Shown: positions 23,739 through 34,756, counted from the stretch's first letter. The stretch: 64,000 nt of DNA from Porpolomopsis calyptriformis (GCA_951640195.1 OX621172.1:806001-870000), one strand, 5' to 3'. The notes: generated by a model not told the origin, from the sequence alone. Program-made: numbers and translations.

Positions 23739-25132
23739 TCAAGTAGTCACGTACGCAGAACGATATCTCCGCAGGTAAGTGATAGCATGCTCTTCGATCT
23801 CCGAAGGAGTCAGACCCACGGCATCCCAATCCCCTTCAACGCCGGTGTCGTCGATAAACCGTCTCTCTATCTCGTCAGGGCAGAGAGTCGGCCACCAGAA
23901 CGATGACTGTCCCAGCTTCGTTATGGCGAGAGCAACACGCTTGGGTATTACTGGGGCCCGTGAAGGGGGGTTGATAGTGACGGATTCCACAAGTTCTATC
24001 AGGTATTCGTGAGTAAGAGTTGAGGGGCCAGGCAAGGAAAGTGTGCGGGGTAGGGGAGGGGACGATATAAGATTAGCCAGCGCTTGTGCAACATCCATAA
24101 CCTACAACAGGTGTTTGGGTATCATGCATGCGACGACAAAAGAATCAGCGCGTACGTGGACGGGGCGTATTTTAGTCTGGCCATGATTCAACTTCCACCA
24201 GATCGGCCAAACTAGACATCGATAAGTCGCTGGATTTGTAAGAGGCATTATAGAAACATACTGGCAATGTTGTTCAAGAGTCTATCTTCGTATCCATACA
24301 TATTGGCAGGCCTGACAATGGTGGCGTCAGGGAACGCTGCTCTAACCCGTTCTTCACCCTCGGCTTTCGTCTGATAGAATTTGGACGTGGAAAGGCGTGA
24401 TGCATTGAGATGGGAGACATGGACTAGTCTAGGGACGCCGGACTTGGCCGCGATCTTGGCAATCCGCTCTGCGCCATCGACGTGGACTGACGCGTAATCG
24501 AAATTCCTGGGATACTGTTCAGAGGCAAGATCCACAGGCAGAGAGGCCATGGCCGACCAACTTTGTTTCATAATCTCTACCGACGAGATTGTAGACGATA
24601 TCAGAATGTCTCAGACACTCTGCTATCTGTTGTTCGTTCCGGATATCCCATTCCTACACAGTAGTTGTAGAACACCCTTCTCACGAGCAATTCAACCTAC
24701 TCACCAATGACACGACTTGTCCCAAGTCACCCGTGAGCTTGAGATGCCTTTTCTCATCCTCGTCGCGGTAAGGCACAACGACCTGTGTGCCCATCTTCGC
24801 TGAAGAAATTTAGGAAGGCCAAGTTGTACTAATAACGAGTCCAGGATGGGATTCCCAACATACCCAGCTTGGCGACGAGATATCTCCCGAGAAAACCGGT
24901 ACAACCAAAGACCGTCACGACATGTCCGGCCACCGCACTATACCCTGGAGGACCGTACGAAATAATAGGCTTCCGGGACGAAACGGTGGCGAGATCGTGC
25001 CAGTTTCGCTGCGTGGTGCAAAATATTGTCAAGGGACGGAGAACACGGATGATGTCAAGGTCTACGTGCCCTTAGTGGTTTGCCTATTATTCGCAGTAGA
25101 CTGGACGTCGAGGCTGGCGTTCTGATAAACAT
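23739..25132 (-). CDS. NDUFA9-like 40-kDa accessory subunit of complex I
   Basis: Short-chain-dehydrogenase-like subunit of mitochondrial NADH:ubiquinone oxidoreductase that binds NADPH and stabilises the membrane/matrix junction. Start likely at 25132 (MFIRTPASTSSLLR), an Arg-rich presequence. The first intron is not cleanly resolved; a GC donor near 25065 would fit. Then WHDLATVSSRKPIISYGPPGYSAVAG, the nucleotide-binding VTVFGCTGFLGRYLVAKL, MGTQVVVPYRDEDEKRHLK, GDLGQVVSLEWDIRN, VYNLVGRDYETKNFDYASVHVDGAERIA, ASRLSTSKFYQTKAEGEERVRAAFPDATIVRPANMYGYEDRLLNN, VHVMDVAQAL and a C-terminal helical region. These match the NDUFA9/NUO-40 family throughout. Only about 56 bp separate it from the permease gene upstream on the same strand. 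Confidence 0.9.
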
Positions 25133-25188
25133 GAGCGACCAAAATGGTGTATTCCCGAATTCAAATGCCGACATACGGCTACAGTATC

Positions 25189-27262
25189 CTACAAAGGTAC
25201 GGACATCCTCTCTTTCCTCTTCAGTCGTCGCACAAGCCGACGAGCCCCGTACCACCCAGACAAAATTACAATGAAGGTACCGACAATAGCTGCCCCGATG
25301 TAGCCCAAATGGTCGTTGGCCTGCATTCGGGCCTTAGCTTTACGCAAGTTAGAGCGACAAGATAGACGTGCCTTGGCCCATCCCCTCCACCACCTCCCGG
25401 AGAGGCCCCCTCCACCCGGGGCTTCTGCCGCCGCCCTGCATTTGCTACAGTTGGCTCCAATGAGACCCAGGATTTCTATCAGAGATATGCTGAAATACGG
25501 ACGGATAGATTCAGAACAAAAAAAAGCAAAGCGCTGGGATACTATGCTTACCTGAAGGCTACCAGAATACTCATAAATGTCAGCATTATGCTGAGTCCAG
25601 AAAACATGGTTTGCTTCACGCGCAAATCACGAGAGATGCTTTCCTCAGGGATGACCGTACCGCTGACTTCCTGAAGGGTGGGGTCGAATGATTTAGATCC
25701 CAGTCTTTCAGTGTCTTGCGAGACCACTATGGTCCGTCCTTCCGAAATGATTGGGGGTGGGTTGCTTGCGACCACCGTGACATCAGCCCGTACGATGGGG
25801 GGAGCCTTAGAAGGTTCCACACACCCTGCAGGCTGACGAACAAGGGATGGGTGCTTCTCGAAAATGGCCAAAGATTTCTCGCAGAAAGCAGTATAGGAAT
25901 ACAACATCAAGATTGAGTCAACCGAATCGATTACTGTCATTCCAGCTGTAAAAAGTAGCTTTTCTCGTTCGATGTTGAGCGGGAGGGATACTTTATGAAT
26001 TAACAAACTTTACCGGAAGAATGACGACATTTGCTGGTGGAATGGATCTCCCATCTGCACCTTTTTTCGCCAGCGCGGATATGGCTAAGAGGGCTATCGA
26101 GGACGTGGTGTCAAACCCTAAATAACTTGACCATCAGGTCAGTTGGTCTGTGCTTGCACGAGGCTCACCAAGTCCAAACAATACACCCACGGGATACATC
26201 TTGAAGGGAAATCGGTTACGATTTTCAAGAAGTATTAGTCACTCACTTTCCACGGGCGATCTACAAAAGTAACAATAGGCCCCAAGATCCTCATCATAAG
26301 CATGTTGTTAGCTTTCCGCTCGGGTTCAAGTTCTTGATGAGTATTTGTCCTCCCTCCACCGTCCACTTCGGGAATGTGCTCTCTCAACTTTACCTGTGGG
26401 ATGAATATGAGGAGTGCATGCTTGAAAGGAATCAAAAACTCACTTGACGATATCTCATTACAATCTTCCACAAAATGATGGAATTCGCGAGGGCTAGGAT
26501 GAAGAGGAATGATGCGCTGATGGCTGTTCCTGCCAAACCGTCATGGGTTTTGCTTAGGCTATGATAGAAAGAGCTTGCCGATTATTCCCCCGACCGAACT
26601 CACCGCAGCAATCCGATTGTAGACATAAGTGCTCACTGCTATGGCAACATTCTACAAATAAAACCCCTGGCTGAGATCAAGGAGTGAAAGAAACCGATTT
26701 TCCGAAAGACTGACCACAACTATAACAATGGTGCTATGCCCCAAGGAAAAAAATAAGCCGCAAGTCACCGGCAGTTGTCCCAAGCTGATCAAAGTTCTCG
26801 TGGCATTGTCTATAGCGCTGGATCGTCACAGCATTAGCACCAGCATGGTGTGGTTGCTGCCTGCTGCCATTGAATCACTACTCGGAAATGTCAGAGACGA
26901 TAACCGCACCGTTCCAAGTACCTGATATGATCCGCATCCAAGGCTATCTCGAAAAGTTCTAGAACACCTTCGTGTGGTTAAGGTAAATGACTCTCACCAT
27001 GTCTCAGACCAAGGGTCTAACATCATGCTTGAACATTAGAACACAACTCTTTCCGATGCAAGCAGTTACGAACCCAAGCCAGAAAGGCCAGAGTTAAAAT
27101 TGACTTTGTATCCTGATCCCTACCGAACAGGATCCCAGTGGTAATCCAGCAGACAGCATTGGCCAAGAGCTCAGATACGATGAGCAAAAGCGAGCGTCCG
27201 AAGACAGTCAAGCGAAAATCAACCCAAGCTAAGATACGAGTCCCGAGCGTGAAAAAGGTCAT
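25189..27262 (-). CDS. Nickel/cobalt permease, NicO/HoxN-NixA family
   Basis: High-affinity Ni2+/Co2+ uptake permease of the plasma membrane. Start at 27262 (MTFFTLGTRILAW). Splicing across five or more introns joins [31 protein letters not shown], which holds the HX4DH signature (HALDADH) of transmembrane helix 2. Further landmarks: FFSLGHSTIVIVVNVAIA, GGIIGTAISASFLFILALANS, a hydrophilic loop (REHIPEVDGGGRTNTHQELEPE), MYPVGVLFGLGFDTTSSIALLAISA, LLFTAGMTVIDSVDSILMLYSY, two more helices and a basic end. A long Pro/Ser cytosolic loop (HPSLVRQPAGCVEPSKAP) separates the last helices, longer than in bacteria. Fungal urease is the usual nickel user. Divergent from the FAD oxidoreductase (217 bp). 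Confidence 0.88.
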
Positions 27263-27479
27263 CGATGAAGGTTGAAATTGAATGCATTGAACCTTGAGTG
27301 ATGGATAGTGATGGCCGAACCTGAAAGGTAAATTAATGTATCACAACGCGAGATACGATACCCAATGTGGGGAAGCAACGCCTTGGTTCTACGCCTCCAC
27401 ACTTGCCCCAGAGCCTAAAATTTGTTTACTGTGGCAGTTCAACATTAGTACCAAGCACTCGTGATCAGCCCATTTCATC

Positions 27480-29580
27480 ATGAAGGTTGCGGTTGTGGGG
27501 TCTGGTGTGGCAGGTCTTGCTGCGACCTGGGTACGTGCTTGACCACTGATTATTACCTTGTTCTCAAATTCTTGCATAACAGCTGCTCAATGAGTACAGC
27601 GCACACGAGGTGCATCTTTACGAGTCCGACTCTCGCATTGGTGGTCATGTAAATACGGTCCGATTCACGACGCCCGGAAAACAGGAGAACGAAGGTGTCG
27701 ATGTTGATACGTGTGTTTTTCTCGTGTCGCCTGCCTGGGCTTCATTGATTCTTTTCTTTTCAGAGGTTTTGTGCGTGAATGTCCTTCATGATGCCTTTTC
27801 CAGCGTTGTTGACTTGCTTTCAAGATTGTGTTTAACCCAAGCACGTATCCCAACTTTCTTCGATTCTTGAAACTGCATCCGGCCATCCCAATATTACCGA
27901 CCGAGATGACATTCAGCGTTTCACGCGACAGCGGGCTTTTCGAATGGGCTGGCACCAATCTATTGACGGTGTTTTGCCAGCCGTCGCGACTCTTTGATTC
28001 CAGCATGTGGCGGCTAATCTACGATGTGCTAAGATTCAACGCTTGCGCCCGAAGGCTCATCACGCCCTGCTGGCAGAGTATTGAAAATTGTTCTATTGGA
28101 GAATACCTCACTCGCGAAGGGTATTCTGATGCATTCCGCGACAACTATCTCATTGTAAGAGTGGTTGACATCAGATTCTTCTTCCGATGAATCCCTGATT
28201 TCCCAATGTTGAGCCAATGACAGCCGCGATCTGGAGTACACCCCCCGAAAAATGTGCGATGGATTTTCCAGCACAGACTCTGGTGTGCATTATTTCTTTT
28301 ACTAATCCAAAGAACTGTCGTCCGTGAGCTGAGTATACATGTAGATCCAGTTTTTAAGCAACCACCACTTACTTCAAATCACCGGAAAGCCGTCGTGGCT
28401 TACCATAAAAGGCGGGAGGTTGAGCTCAAATGTTTCTTTTCGGAAGAGTAACGCTGAATAGCTGTATATACGACACTACAGCCGAGTCTATGTCGACGCC
28501 ATTCTCGCTTGTATGCCTCTCGAACGCTTACACGTTTCTACTCGCGTCGAAGCCTTGGCGACGATCACGAAAGCTGGGTGCCGACCGGTAGTCCAACTGA
28601 CCACGTCAAATGGACAGTCGGTCGCCTACGATCATGTTATTCTTGCATGTCATTCTGATTCAGCGCTTGCTATCCTCGAGGCAGGCAACGGTCTAACGGA
28701 GGATGAAGAAAAAATTCTGGGCCGCTTTCAGTGGAACAACAACGAGGCAGTTCTGCATGCTGACATTCGAGTCAGTTCACCTGGCTATTCGTTGCTTGCT
28801 GATCATTGAGCTGACACTTCCACAAAGTTAATGCCTCGACGTCGACTTGCATGGTCGTGCTGGAATTACCTGACGTTTTCTGAGGTAGACGCCCGCGGAA
28901 AACGTAAACCCAATGTTAACAGGGTGGCCTTGTAGGTCTTTATGCCACTTTATCCACGTCGCCGTTGCCTCTGATACAAGCAAGTAGAACATGTAGATAT
29001 GCAGAGTTCATCCTTACTCGCCTTACACAGCGCTCACAGATTCGGTCACAGACGGAATGAACGACCTCCAACATATTCCTGAAGAGATATACGGGCCAGT
29101 ACTTGTCACTTTGAATCCACCCATGCAACCTCGAGCAGACAAAGTTGTCGGGCGATATCGCTACGCCCATCCCGTGCTCGACACAAACGTAGACATTGTT
29201 CCTCTCGCTCAATTGAGTGATCCTGTTTATTTTGACGTTGTTTCTTCCATCAGGCCGTGCTTTCCCAAAAGCAAATACCATCGATCCAAGGCCAACGCGG
29301 CATCTCGTTTGCTGGCGCCTGGCTCGGATACGGGTTCCACGAGGACGGTTTCACTTCGGGTTTGCGTGCGGTTGTGGACCACATTGACGGAGTCAACCTG
29401 CCGTTCAGGATCGAATGCCCAGATCGGGAACCGGGCGCGCTATGGATCGCCTACTTGTTCGATTTTTTTGAAGGCTCTGGATGCAGGGCCGCCCTAGGTG
29501 TAATTTTCTCCTTGTATCTTGGACTTTTCCGGGTCATCCTGGGTATATTTTTCGACTTGAGCCATATCGGTGCACATTGA
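27480..29580 (+). CDS. FAD-dependent oxidoreductase, COG2907-like
   Basis: Predicted amine-oxidase-fold flavoprotein, a family often found beside cyclopropane fatty acid synthases; reaction unknown. Start at 27480: KVAVVGSGVAGLAATWLLNEY is the ADP-binding beta-alpha-beta, then HLYESDSRIGGHVNTV and GFIVFNPSTYPNFLRFL. Later pieces: SIGEYLTREGYSDAFRDNYLI-PMTAAIWSTPPEKC, FLSNHHLLQITGKPSWLTI, VSTRVEAL, YDHVILACHSDSALAIL, NEAVLHADI, LMPRRRLAWSCWNYL, MNDLQHIPEEIYGPVLVTLNPP, SFAGAWLGYGFHEDGFTSGLRA. The intron near 28930-29056 could not be placed with matching phase, so a lesion is possible. The last 13 or so codons lie in a 47-nt segment repeated at 48145-48191, so the C-terminus may be altered. Confidence 0.8.
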
Positions 29581-29587
29581 AAGCATA
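29541..29587 (+). repeat. 47-nt repeat, copy 1 (3' end of FAD oxidoreductase gene)
   Basis: Begins GGGTATATTTTTCGACTTGA and ends AAAGCATA. It is found again at 48145-48191 on the same strand with one mismatch in 47. Flanks on both sides are unrelated. It contains the stop codon of the oxidoreductase gene. Confidence 0.8.
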
Positions 29588-29950
29588 GGCTCGTATGCTC
29601 TCAACTCGTGCATGACTACGCTTCACTTCACTACAACTTGACTTGACCTAGGTGTCACTCGATTAAACATTTTTTTCATTACCTCTTGTTGACGGGAACA
29701 AAGGTGCTTCATCACCAGCAGACGTCTTATAATAATACGTCCAACAATCGGTTGCAGGACAATCAGACAAATTGACCGGCGTTGGTCTCCCCAATGACCG
29801 GTAATTTGTCTGATCAGCACATAAAAACTCGCTACATTCGATCCTTGTTCTCCCAGAGCTGGTCTCTTCCCTCATCCATATTGTATGAACATTTTTCTGA
29901 CCACTGTGCTTGCGGCATGGCAACTGACCCATCTTGCTGCAGTCTTCATC
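29581..29950. promoter_or_regulatory. Intergenic region with a strong inverted repeat (29763-29813)
   Basis: Between the oxidoreductase stop and the secreted-protein start. It holds arms ATCAGACAAATTGACCGG and CCGGTAATTTGTCTGAT, 18 and 17 bases with one bulged G, around a 16-nt centre that itself contains TTGG...CCAA. It lies about 140 bp upstream of the next start codon. No gene is supported here. Confidence 0.6.
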
Positions 29951-30596
29951 ATGCACTTTTTACGTCCTCTTCTCATAGCTTGTTTGGCAGTTGCCACATT
30001 TGCATTACCCATTGTGCGTACGCTTCAAACGGTATCTTCTGTTGCTCACCATCCCCTACATCTTACAGCCTGCTGATCATGCTGTACAGCGGCCTCATAA
30101 AAGAGTAAGTCTACGCATCTTTCTCTTGCGTGGTTGTTATTGATGTCTTGTCCTACGTGCATAGTTCCCCAAAGTCATATTCGGAGCAGAAGTCTATGAT
30201 TTAGATCGCCGATCGGCTCTCCTGGGGGATATAATAGATTGGCATCAGAATACCCGCAACAACATAGTCAAGATCCATGTCCTGTCAGACTACGGATTAT
30301 TGGGGGCAAAACTTCGAATCCATACAAGCCGCGATAAAAAAGGTCGCATCTTCTACTTGCCTTCACCTGGTTCAAGTAATCCCAATCCCAAAATGCCGTC
30401 AGGATCTCACCCTCCAGCTGATGTGCAGGGGGAATCACATCCTCCCAGTCATGCTGCGTTGCCGAAACCACAGGATACCAGTCCGCCGCCATCGCATACT
30501 GGTCCCGGTTCCACTCAATCTTCTCCTGGTCCTCCCTCACCTTCTTATCAAGACACTGTTCGGAGGAAATCGATTCGGAAGCGAGAAGTAGATTGA
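29951..30596 (+). CDS. Small secreted protein with signal peptide and Kex2-like site
   Basis: Three exons (29951-30013, 30069-30104, 30165-30596) with clean GT-AG borders give 176 residues. Exon 1 is almost exactly a signal peptide (MHFLRPLLIACLAVATFALPI, with an Ala-Leu-Pro cleavage region). Exon 2 encodes PADHAVQRPHKR, ending in a dibasic Lys-Arg that Kex2-type proteases cut. Exon 3 encodes the mature protein FPKVIFGAEVYDLDRRSALLGD..., then a Pro/Ser-rich stretch (PSPGSSNPNPKMPSGSHPP, SPPPSHTGPGSTQSSPGPP) and a basic end KSIRKREVD. There is no cysteine after the signal peptide, so disulfide-rich effectors are excluded. I recognise no family. The coincidence of exon borders with signal, propeptide and mature domain supports the model. 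Confidence 0.65.
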
Positions 30597-31157
30597 TCTG
30601 GAGTTAGTAAGAGTGGTAGACACACCCGAACGTAGCACAATTCTTACCTTGCTTGCAAAGTTTATACAAAATGAAGTGAGAATCGTGTCATACCGTCCGT
30701 TTGTAATACAAAAACATCTCTTGGCGGCACCAAGCTGGATGAAGCCGAGACAGTCCAATGCAGCTTCAGCAAGCTTGAAATAAATAAAAAGTTTATGCCA
30801 CGCCCAAAAATCATATGCGAAGATTCACGTACGAATAAAACAAATCGTGTCATGGCTCGTAACAAATCGCAATGGCGCACAGGGATTCAGTAGAAGAAAA
30901 TTTGCCAGACAGCCTACAATATGACGTTTTGATCATCATAAACTCCGGACCATCGAGATCAACTGGAGAATTGACCGCGCGCTGAACATCCTGGGAGGAC
31001 GGACTCGAAGCTTGACTCAGTGAAGTGTTCAGACACAGTGCGGAGTGTTTGAGCGCGGTATGATTTGACTCTTGTTGGTTCGAAAGAAAAGAAGACTGTG
31101 AGCGAGCCACCAAAGGAAGGGAGCCGTGACTTTTGAATCTCTCCCCCACAATCTTCA
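30597..31157. other. Intergenic, no assembled gene
   Basis: Minus-strand fragments such as LAEAALDCLGFIQLGAAKRC (about 30700-30780) and a possible start MFSARSILQLISMVRS near 30990 look coding-like. No splice model joins them into a protein I recognise. Treat as unassigned; a small minus-strand gene divergent from the DUF2462 gene is possible. Confidence 0.3.
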
Positions 31158-31454
31158 ATGGTGCAGGGTACAACTAAAGGGCTACAGAACAAGGCGTCTT
31201 CTTCTCGCCACGCTGCCCGGTCAGCAGCAGCACCAAAGAAGGGGAAGAGGTACATTGCACCCAAGAAAACGACTGTCATCAATCAGACATCACTGCGCAA
31301 AGTATGTATCAACTCTTCTCGTGCTAGCTCGTCGGCTCATCACACTGCCTAGAAACTGTCTGCAAAAATCAACAAATCGATAGAACGTCAGATGGTGGAT
31401 GCTGCATCCCCTAGCGCTTTGACGATTATGAAACATGCTGGACACGAAGAGTGA
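31158..31454 (+). CDS. DUF2462/UPF0390 family small basic protein
   Basis: Two exons (31158-31301, 31353-31454) give 81 residues: MVQGTTKGLQNKASSSRHAA, then KKGKRYIAPKKTTVINQTSLRK, and after the intron KLSAKINKSIERQMVDAASP..LTIMKHAGHEE. The MVQG start, the KKG.R.IAPKK core and the short helical end match the DUF2462 family (human C19orf53-like), small nuclear/nucleolar proteins of poorly known role. Intron phase is 0 on both sides. It is the last host gene before the mobile-element region. Confidence 0.78.
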
Positions 31455-31976
31455 GCTGTTTCAAGTTCATGGTCCACTCGCGCAACTCATACGCCACCAG
31501 GATGAAGACACCTTCAAAGTCATCTTGAGGTCTTGCGACACCTCCGAACCGCTCATTTTGCATATCGTTTTGGACACTTGATCGCGTCAGAGAACCCTAC
31601 CTATCTTACCTGTTGTGAATTCCCTCTGCAGCCATGGCAATGCAGAAAAGTGAGTTGTGTGATCTAAAATGAGCGTTCAACACGTGATCGACACCCTGGG
31701 CCTGGACAGTAATGTGTAGCGTGGCTAACTTTGCCAGCCTAAAAGTGTAGCAAACTCCGCCAGTTTAGCGCCAAAAAGCTGGCATTGCTAAGCTGCTGTC
31801 CAGGCCCTATGTTTTCTCTTTGGCGGCAACACTCAAACCATGCCTCTCATTCTTGCGAGGGCCCGTTCTCAACAGAGAGTGTTTCCAGACATCCCAGTTT
31901 GCGTAAAAGTGTGTGATCACCGAGGGCTTTTCTTTCTTTCTTGCTCCTCTCTAAATTGGCCAGGTGACATTAGGGT
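31455..31976. other. Gene-free stretch with a MITE-like repeat
   Basis: No supported gene. The only structure seen is the inverted-repeat unit at 31698-31807, listed separately. The plus-strand frame at 31840-32040 overlaps a terminal inverted repeat and is not coding. Confidence 0.5.
31698..31807. mobile_element. 110-bp MITE-like unit with GGGCCTGGACAG ends
   Basis: Starts GGGCCTGGACAG and ends CTGTCCAGGCCC, a perfect 12-bp terminal inverted repeat around about 86 bp without coding capacity. The inner part also has short inverted words (GCTGGCATTGCTA against TAGCGTGGC). No clear target-site duplication was found (flanks CCCT and TATG). Confidence 0.5.
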
Positions 31977-32040
31977 AATCACTGGTGGCGGGGTCGAATT
32001 TTGTGACCATCAAAATAACCAGTTATTAATAAATCTTTGA

Positions 32041-32938
32041 CTTATGAAGGTCCAAACTGGACAAAATCACATTTTATACACAAAAATTGCCTTTTCACTA
32101 GTGATTCATTAGGTTGCACTAGTGCTCACTAGTGATTCACTAATACTCACTAGTGCTTACTAGTGATTCACTAATACTCACTAGTGATTTACTAATGCTC
32201 ACTAGTGAATCACTAGTGAATCACCAATATTCACTAGTGTTCATTAGTGATATTTGGCTCTATTTGTTTGCTTATCAAATGTCCCATTTTGGAAATCACT
32301 AGTGATACTTAGGTGTTAAGCAGACACCAAGATGGATGGGCAAAAACTAGCTTGTTAGTGATAACTAGTGGGCACTAGTGAAATCACTAGTGATTAACTA
32401 CTATTTCACTAGTGATTAACTACTGTATTACTATTGACTAATTATTATTTCACTAGTGAGTATTAGTAAATCACTAGTGAGTATTAGTGAATCACTAGTG
32501 AAATAGTGAATCACTAGTAAGCATTAGTGAATCACTAGTGAGTATCAATGAATCACTAGTGAAATAGTAATTAGTCAATAGTAATACAGCAGTTAATCAC
32601 TAGTGATTTCACTAGTGCCTACTAGTTATCACTAACAAGCTAGTTTTTGCCTTAACACCTATGTATCACTAGTGATTTCCAAAATGGGACATTTGATAAG
32701 CAAACAAATAGAGCCAAATATCACTAATGAACACTAGTGAATATTGGTGATTCACTAGTGATTCACTAGTGAGCATTAGTAAATCACTAGTGAGTATTAG
32801 TGAATCACTAGTAAGCACTAGTGAGTATTAGTGAATCACTAGTGAGCACTAGTGAGCATTAGTGCAACCCAATGAATCACTAGTGAAAAGGCAATTTTTA
32901 TTTATAAAATGTGATTTTGTCCAGTTTGGACCTTCATA
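32041..32938. repeat. Imperfect palindrome of about 900 bp made of TCACTAGTGA words
   Basis: Two arms of roughly 400-450 bp are reverse complements of each other, starting ATGAAGGTCCAAACTGGACA on the left and ending with the matching TGTCCAGTTTGGACCTTCAT on the right. Both are filled with dozens of copies of the self-complementary word CACTAGTG, often as TCACTAGTGA. Small indels occur, for example an extra stretch of about 20 nt near 32318-32338 in the left arm only. The arms also share TTTGGCTCTATTTG and ATCAAATGTCCCATTTTGG. AT-rich, no coding capacity. It could fold into a giant hairpin. Confidence 0.9.
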
Positions 32939-33179
32939 TTGACTGCTTGTTGAAATTTAGCACCCTATTTGGACACCTGGAAAATCACACATTTGTGTGG
33001 TAATAAAATAAAAGCAAAGCTAGACATTTTATTTAAGTATTATGGGTTGTCTAATTTGAGATTTCAAGTGCCATTTAACCTGTATCCATAATAAAGGAAA
33101 ATGATAAATTTAAAAATGATTTAGCCACCAATAATATCACCAACAAAAGGAGAAATGTGTACTGGTGCTAAGTCCAAAC

Positions 33180-33567
33180 TATTATAAACCGGTTGTTCGG
33201 AACGCTTTTTACTTCGGATGTTCTATCCCAAGAGATATAGGGTATAGTTCCAAGTCCTTGTTATGAGTAGCTAACAAGGAATCAGACTTAAGGTCTGATA
33301 CATACAGAAGTACCCTTTATATACTGACTACTTATCTGTGACATAAACATGTGTTGGAGATAAGGATGAGTCATCATGACCAATGATGAATCATAAAGGG
33401 GTTGAAACAAGAACGGAAATGAAAGGTGTCCGCATATAGGTAGAGTAATGGGGAATCCTGAAGAAAGGTAATGGGGAATCCCAATGACAAGTATGGGGAA
33501 TCCCAAGATAAGAGATAGGTTTGCATACGATAAGATAAAGAAAAAGAAGAAAATTACAACTGTGACA
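33180..33567 (-). repeat. 3' LTR of A2
   Basis: 388 bp. The plus strand begins TATTATAAACC (the expected TGTT end is mutated) and finishes TGTGACA. Lacks about 12 bp around the TGAGTCAGTGC word that the partner LTR has, which removes the TGACTCA motif near the TATA box. Confidence 0.9.
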
Positions 33568-33639
33568 TACACCTCAGCTTCAAAGGAAATTCGTCCCGAA
33601 TTTCAAACTTGGGCAGTGTCGGTCGTTTCGTCCTCTGAG

Positions 33640-34038
33640 TGTTATAAACCGGTTGTTTAGAACGCGTTTTACTTCGGGTGTTCTGTCCCAAGAGATATGG
33701 TATGGTTCTAAGTCCTTGTTATGGGTAGTCTAACGAGGAATCAGACTTAAGGTCTGATACGTACAGAAGTACCCTTTATATACTGACTACTTATCTGTGT
33801 GAGTCAGTGCGACATAACATGAGGTAGAGATAAGAATGAGTCATCGTGAACGATGACGAATCATAAAGGGGTTGAAACAAGGACGGAAATGAAAGGTGTC
33901 CACATATAGGTAGAGTAATGGGGAATCCCAGAGAAAGGCAATGGGGAATCCCACCGACAAATGTGGGGAATCCCAAGATAAGAGATAGGTTTACATGTGA
34001 TTAGATAAAGAAAAGAAAGGAAAATTCCGACCGTGACA
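33640..34038 (-). repeat. Solo LTR of family A inside A2 ORF3
   Basis: 399 bp, TGTTATAAACC...CCGTGACA on the plus strand, closer to the LTRs of A1 than to those of A2. Flanked by CTGAG at 33635-33639 and 34039-34043. No internal part, so it is the product of LTR-LTR recombination. It splits the ORF3 of A2 near its 3' end. Confidence 0.92.
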
Positions 34039-34756
34039 CTGAGGCCTGGGTTGGGATTTCCTCAGTGGCAGGGGCCTCGATGGCCACTGAGGGAGAAGCG
34101 ATGGGGTTGGCTTCCGAAGCCGCTTCGATGGGGGAAGGGGCTTGGACTGTCGCGACGTCGTCGTCATTGTCGATCAGGTATTCTAAGTCGACGTTGATGG
34201 GGTATTCGACTGTCCTCCCGTATTTGATCAAAGTTTCCGTCGTCGCAAGATCGTGTTGGGCTTGGAGGAAATCCTCTCTAGAAAGCCATTCGGCTCGGCA
34301 ACTCTCTTCGACGAGTTTAACAATGATGGCGTGAGTGGTGACGTCGTAGCAGTTGACCCATGTCCGTTTCTTCTCTCGTTGAAGTTCCCAAACTTTAAGT
34401 TCGCTCTGATCCCAACGGTTCTTCCAAAATAAAGCACTTTTCTCTGACGCTTTGAGCTCAGCTTGTAAAACTTCGCGTTCTTGATGGAGTTTGCGATTCC
34501 AATTGCTGATGCTGTTGCTGTGGACAGTGAGGCGAGAGATAGTGACGGCAGGGTCTTCAGGAGGAGGGGTTTGAGTGGGGTACTCCTTGAAGAAATCTTC
34601 TGCACAAGCGCGGGCCTGTCGATGTAATTGTCAGGGGGAGGAAGCAGAGGTGGAGGGACCGGGGGTAGGGGAGCGGATAGCAGACGAGGGAATTCGTCCA
34701 GAACGCTGGATGGTGACTTGAGGGGAGGGGGATTGTGTGGATCGTGTAGCGGGCAT
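34039..34756 (-). pseudogene. ORF3 of A2 (broken), coiled-coil protein
   Basis: Starts at 34756 (MPATRSTQSPSPQV). The frame contains the SAIRSPTPGPSTSASSP segment, AEDFFKEYPTQTPPPEDPA, a coiled coil (ELKASEKSALFWKNRWDQSELKVWELQREKK) and an acidic C-terminal half. It is broken by a TGA where the sister copies keep CGA (RQL.RQAR segment) and by the solo LTR. The remaining end lies at 33634-33604. Same product as in A1 and B. Confidence 0.75.

Noticed and set aside
32041..32938. CRISPR-like or satellite array
   Set aside because: The repeated word is palindromic and irregularly spaced, lies within a mirror-image palindrome, and there are no unique spacers; the genome is fungal.
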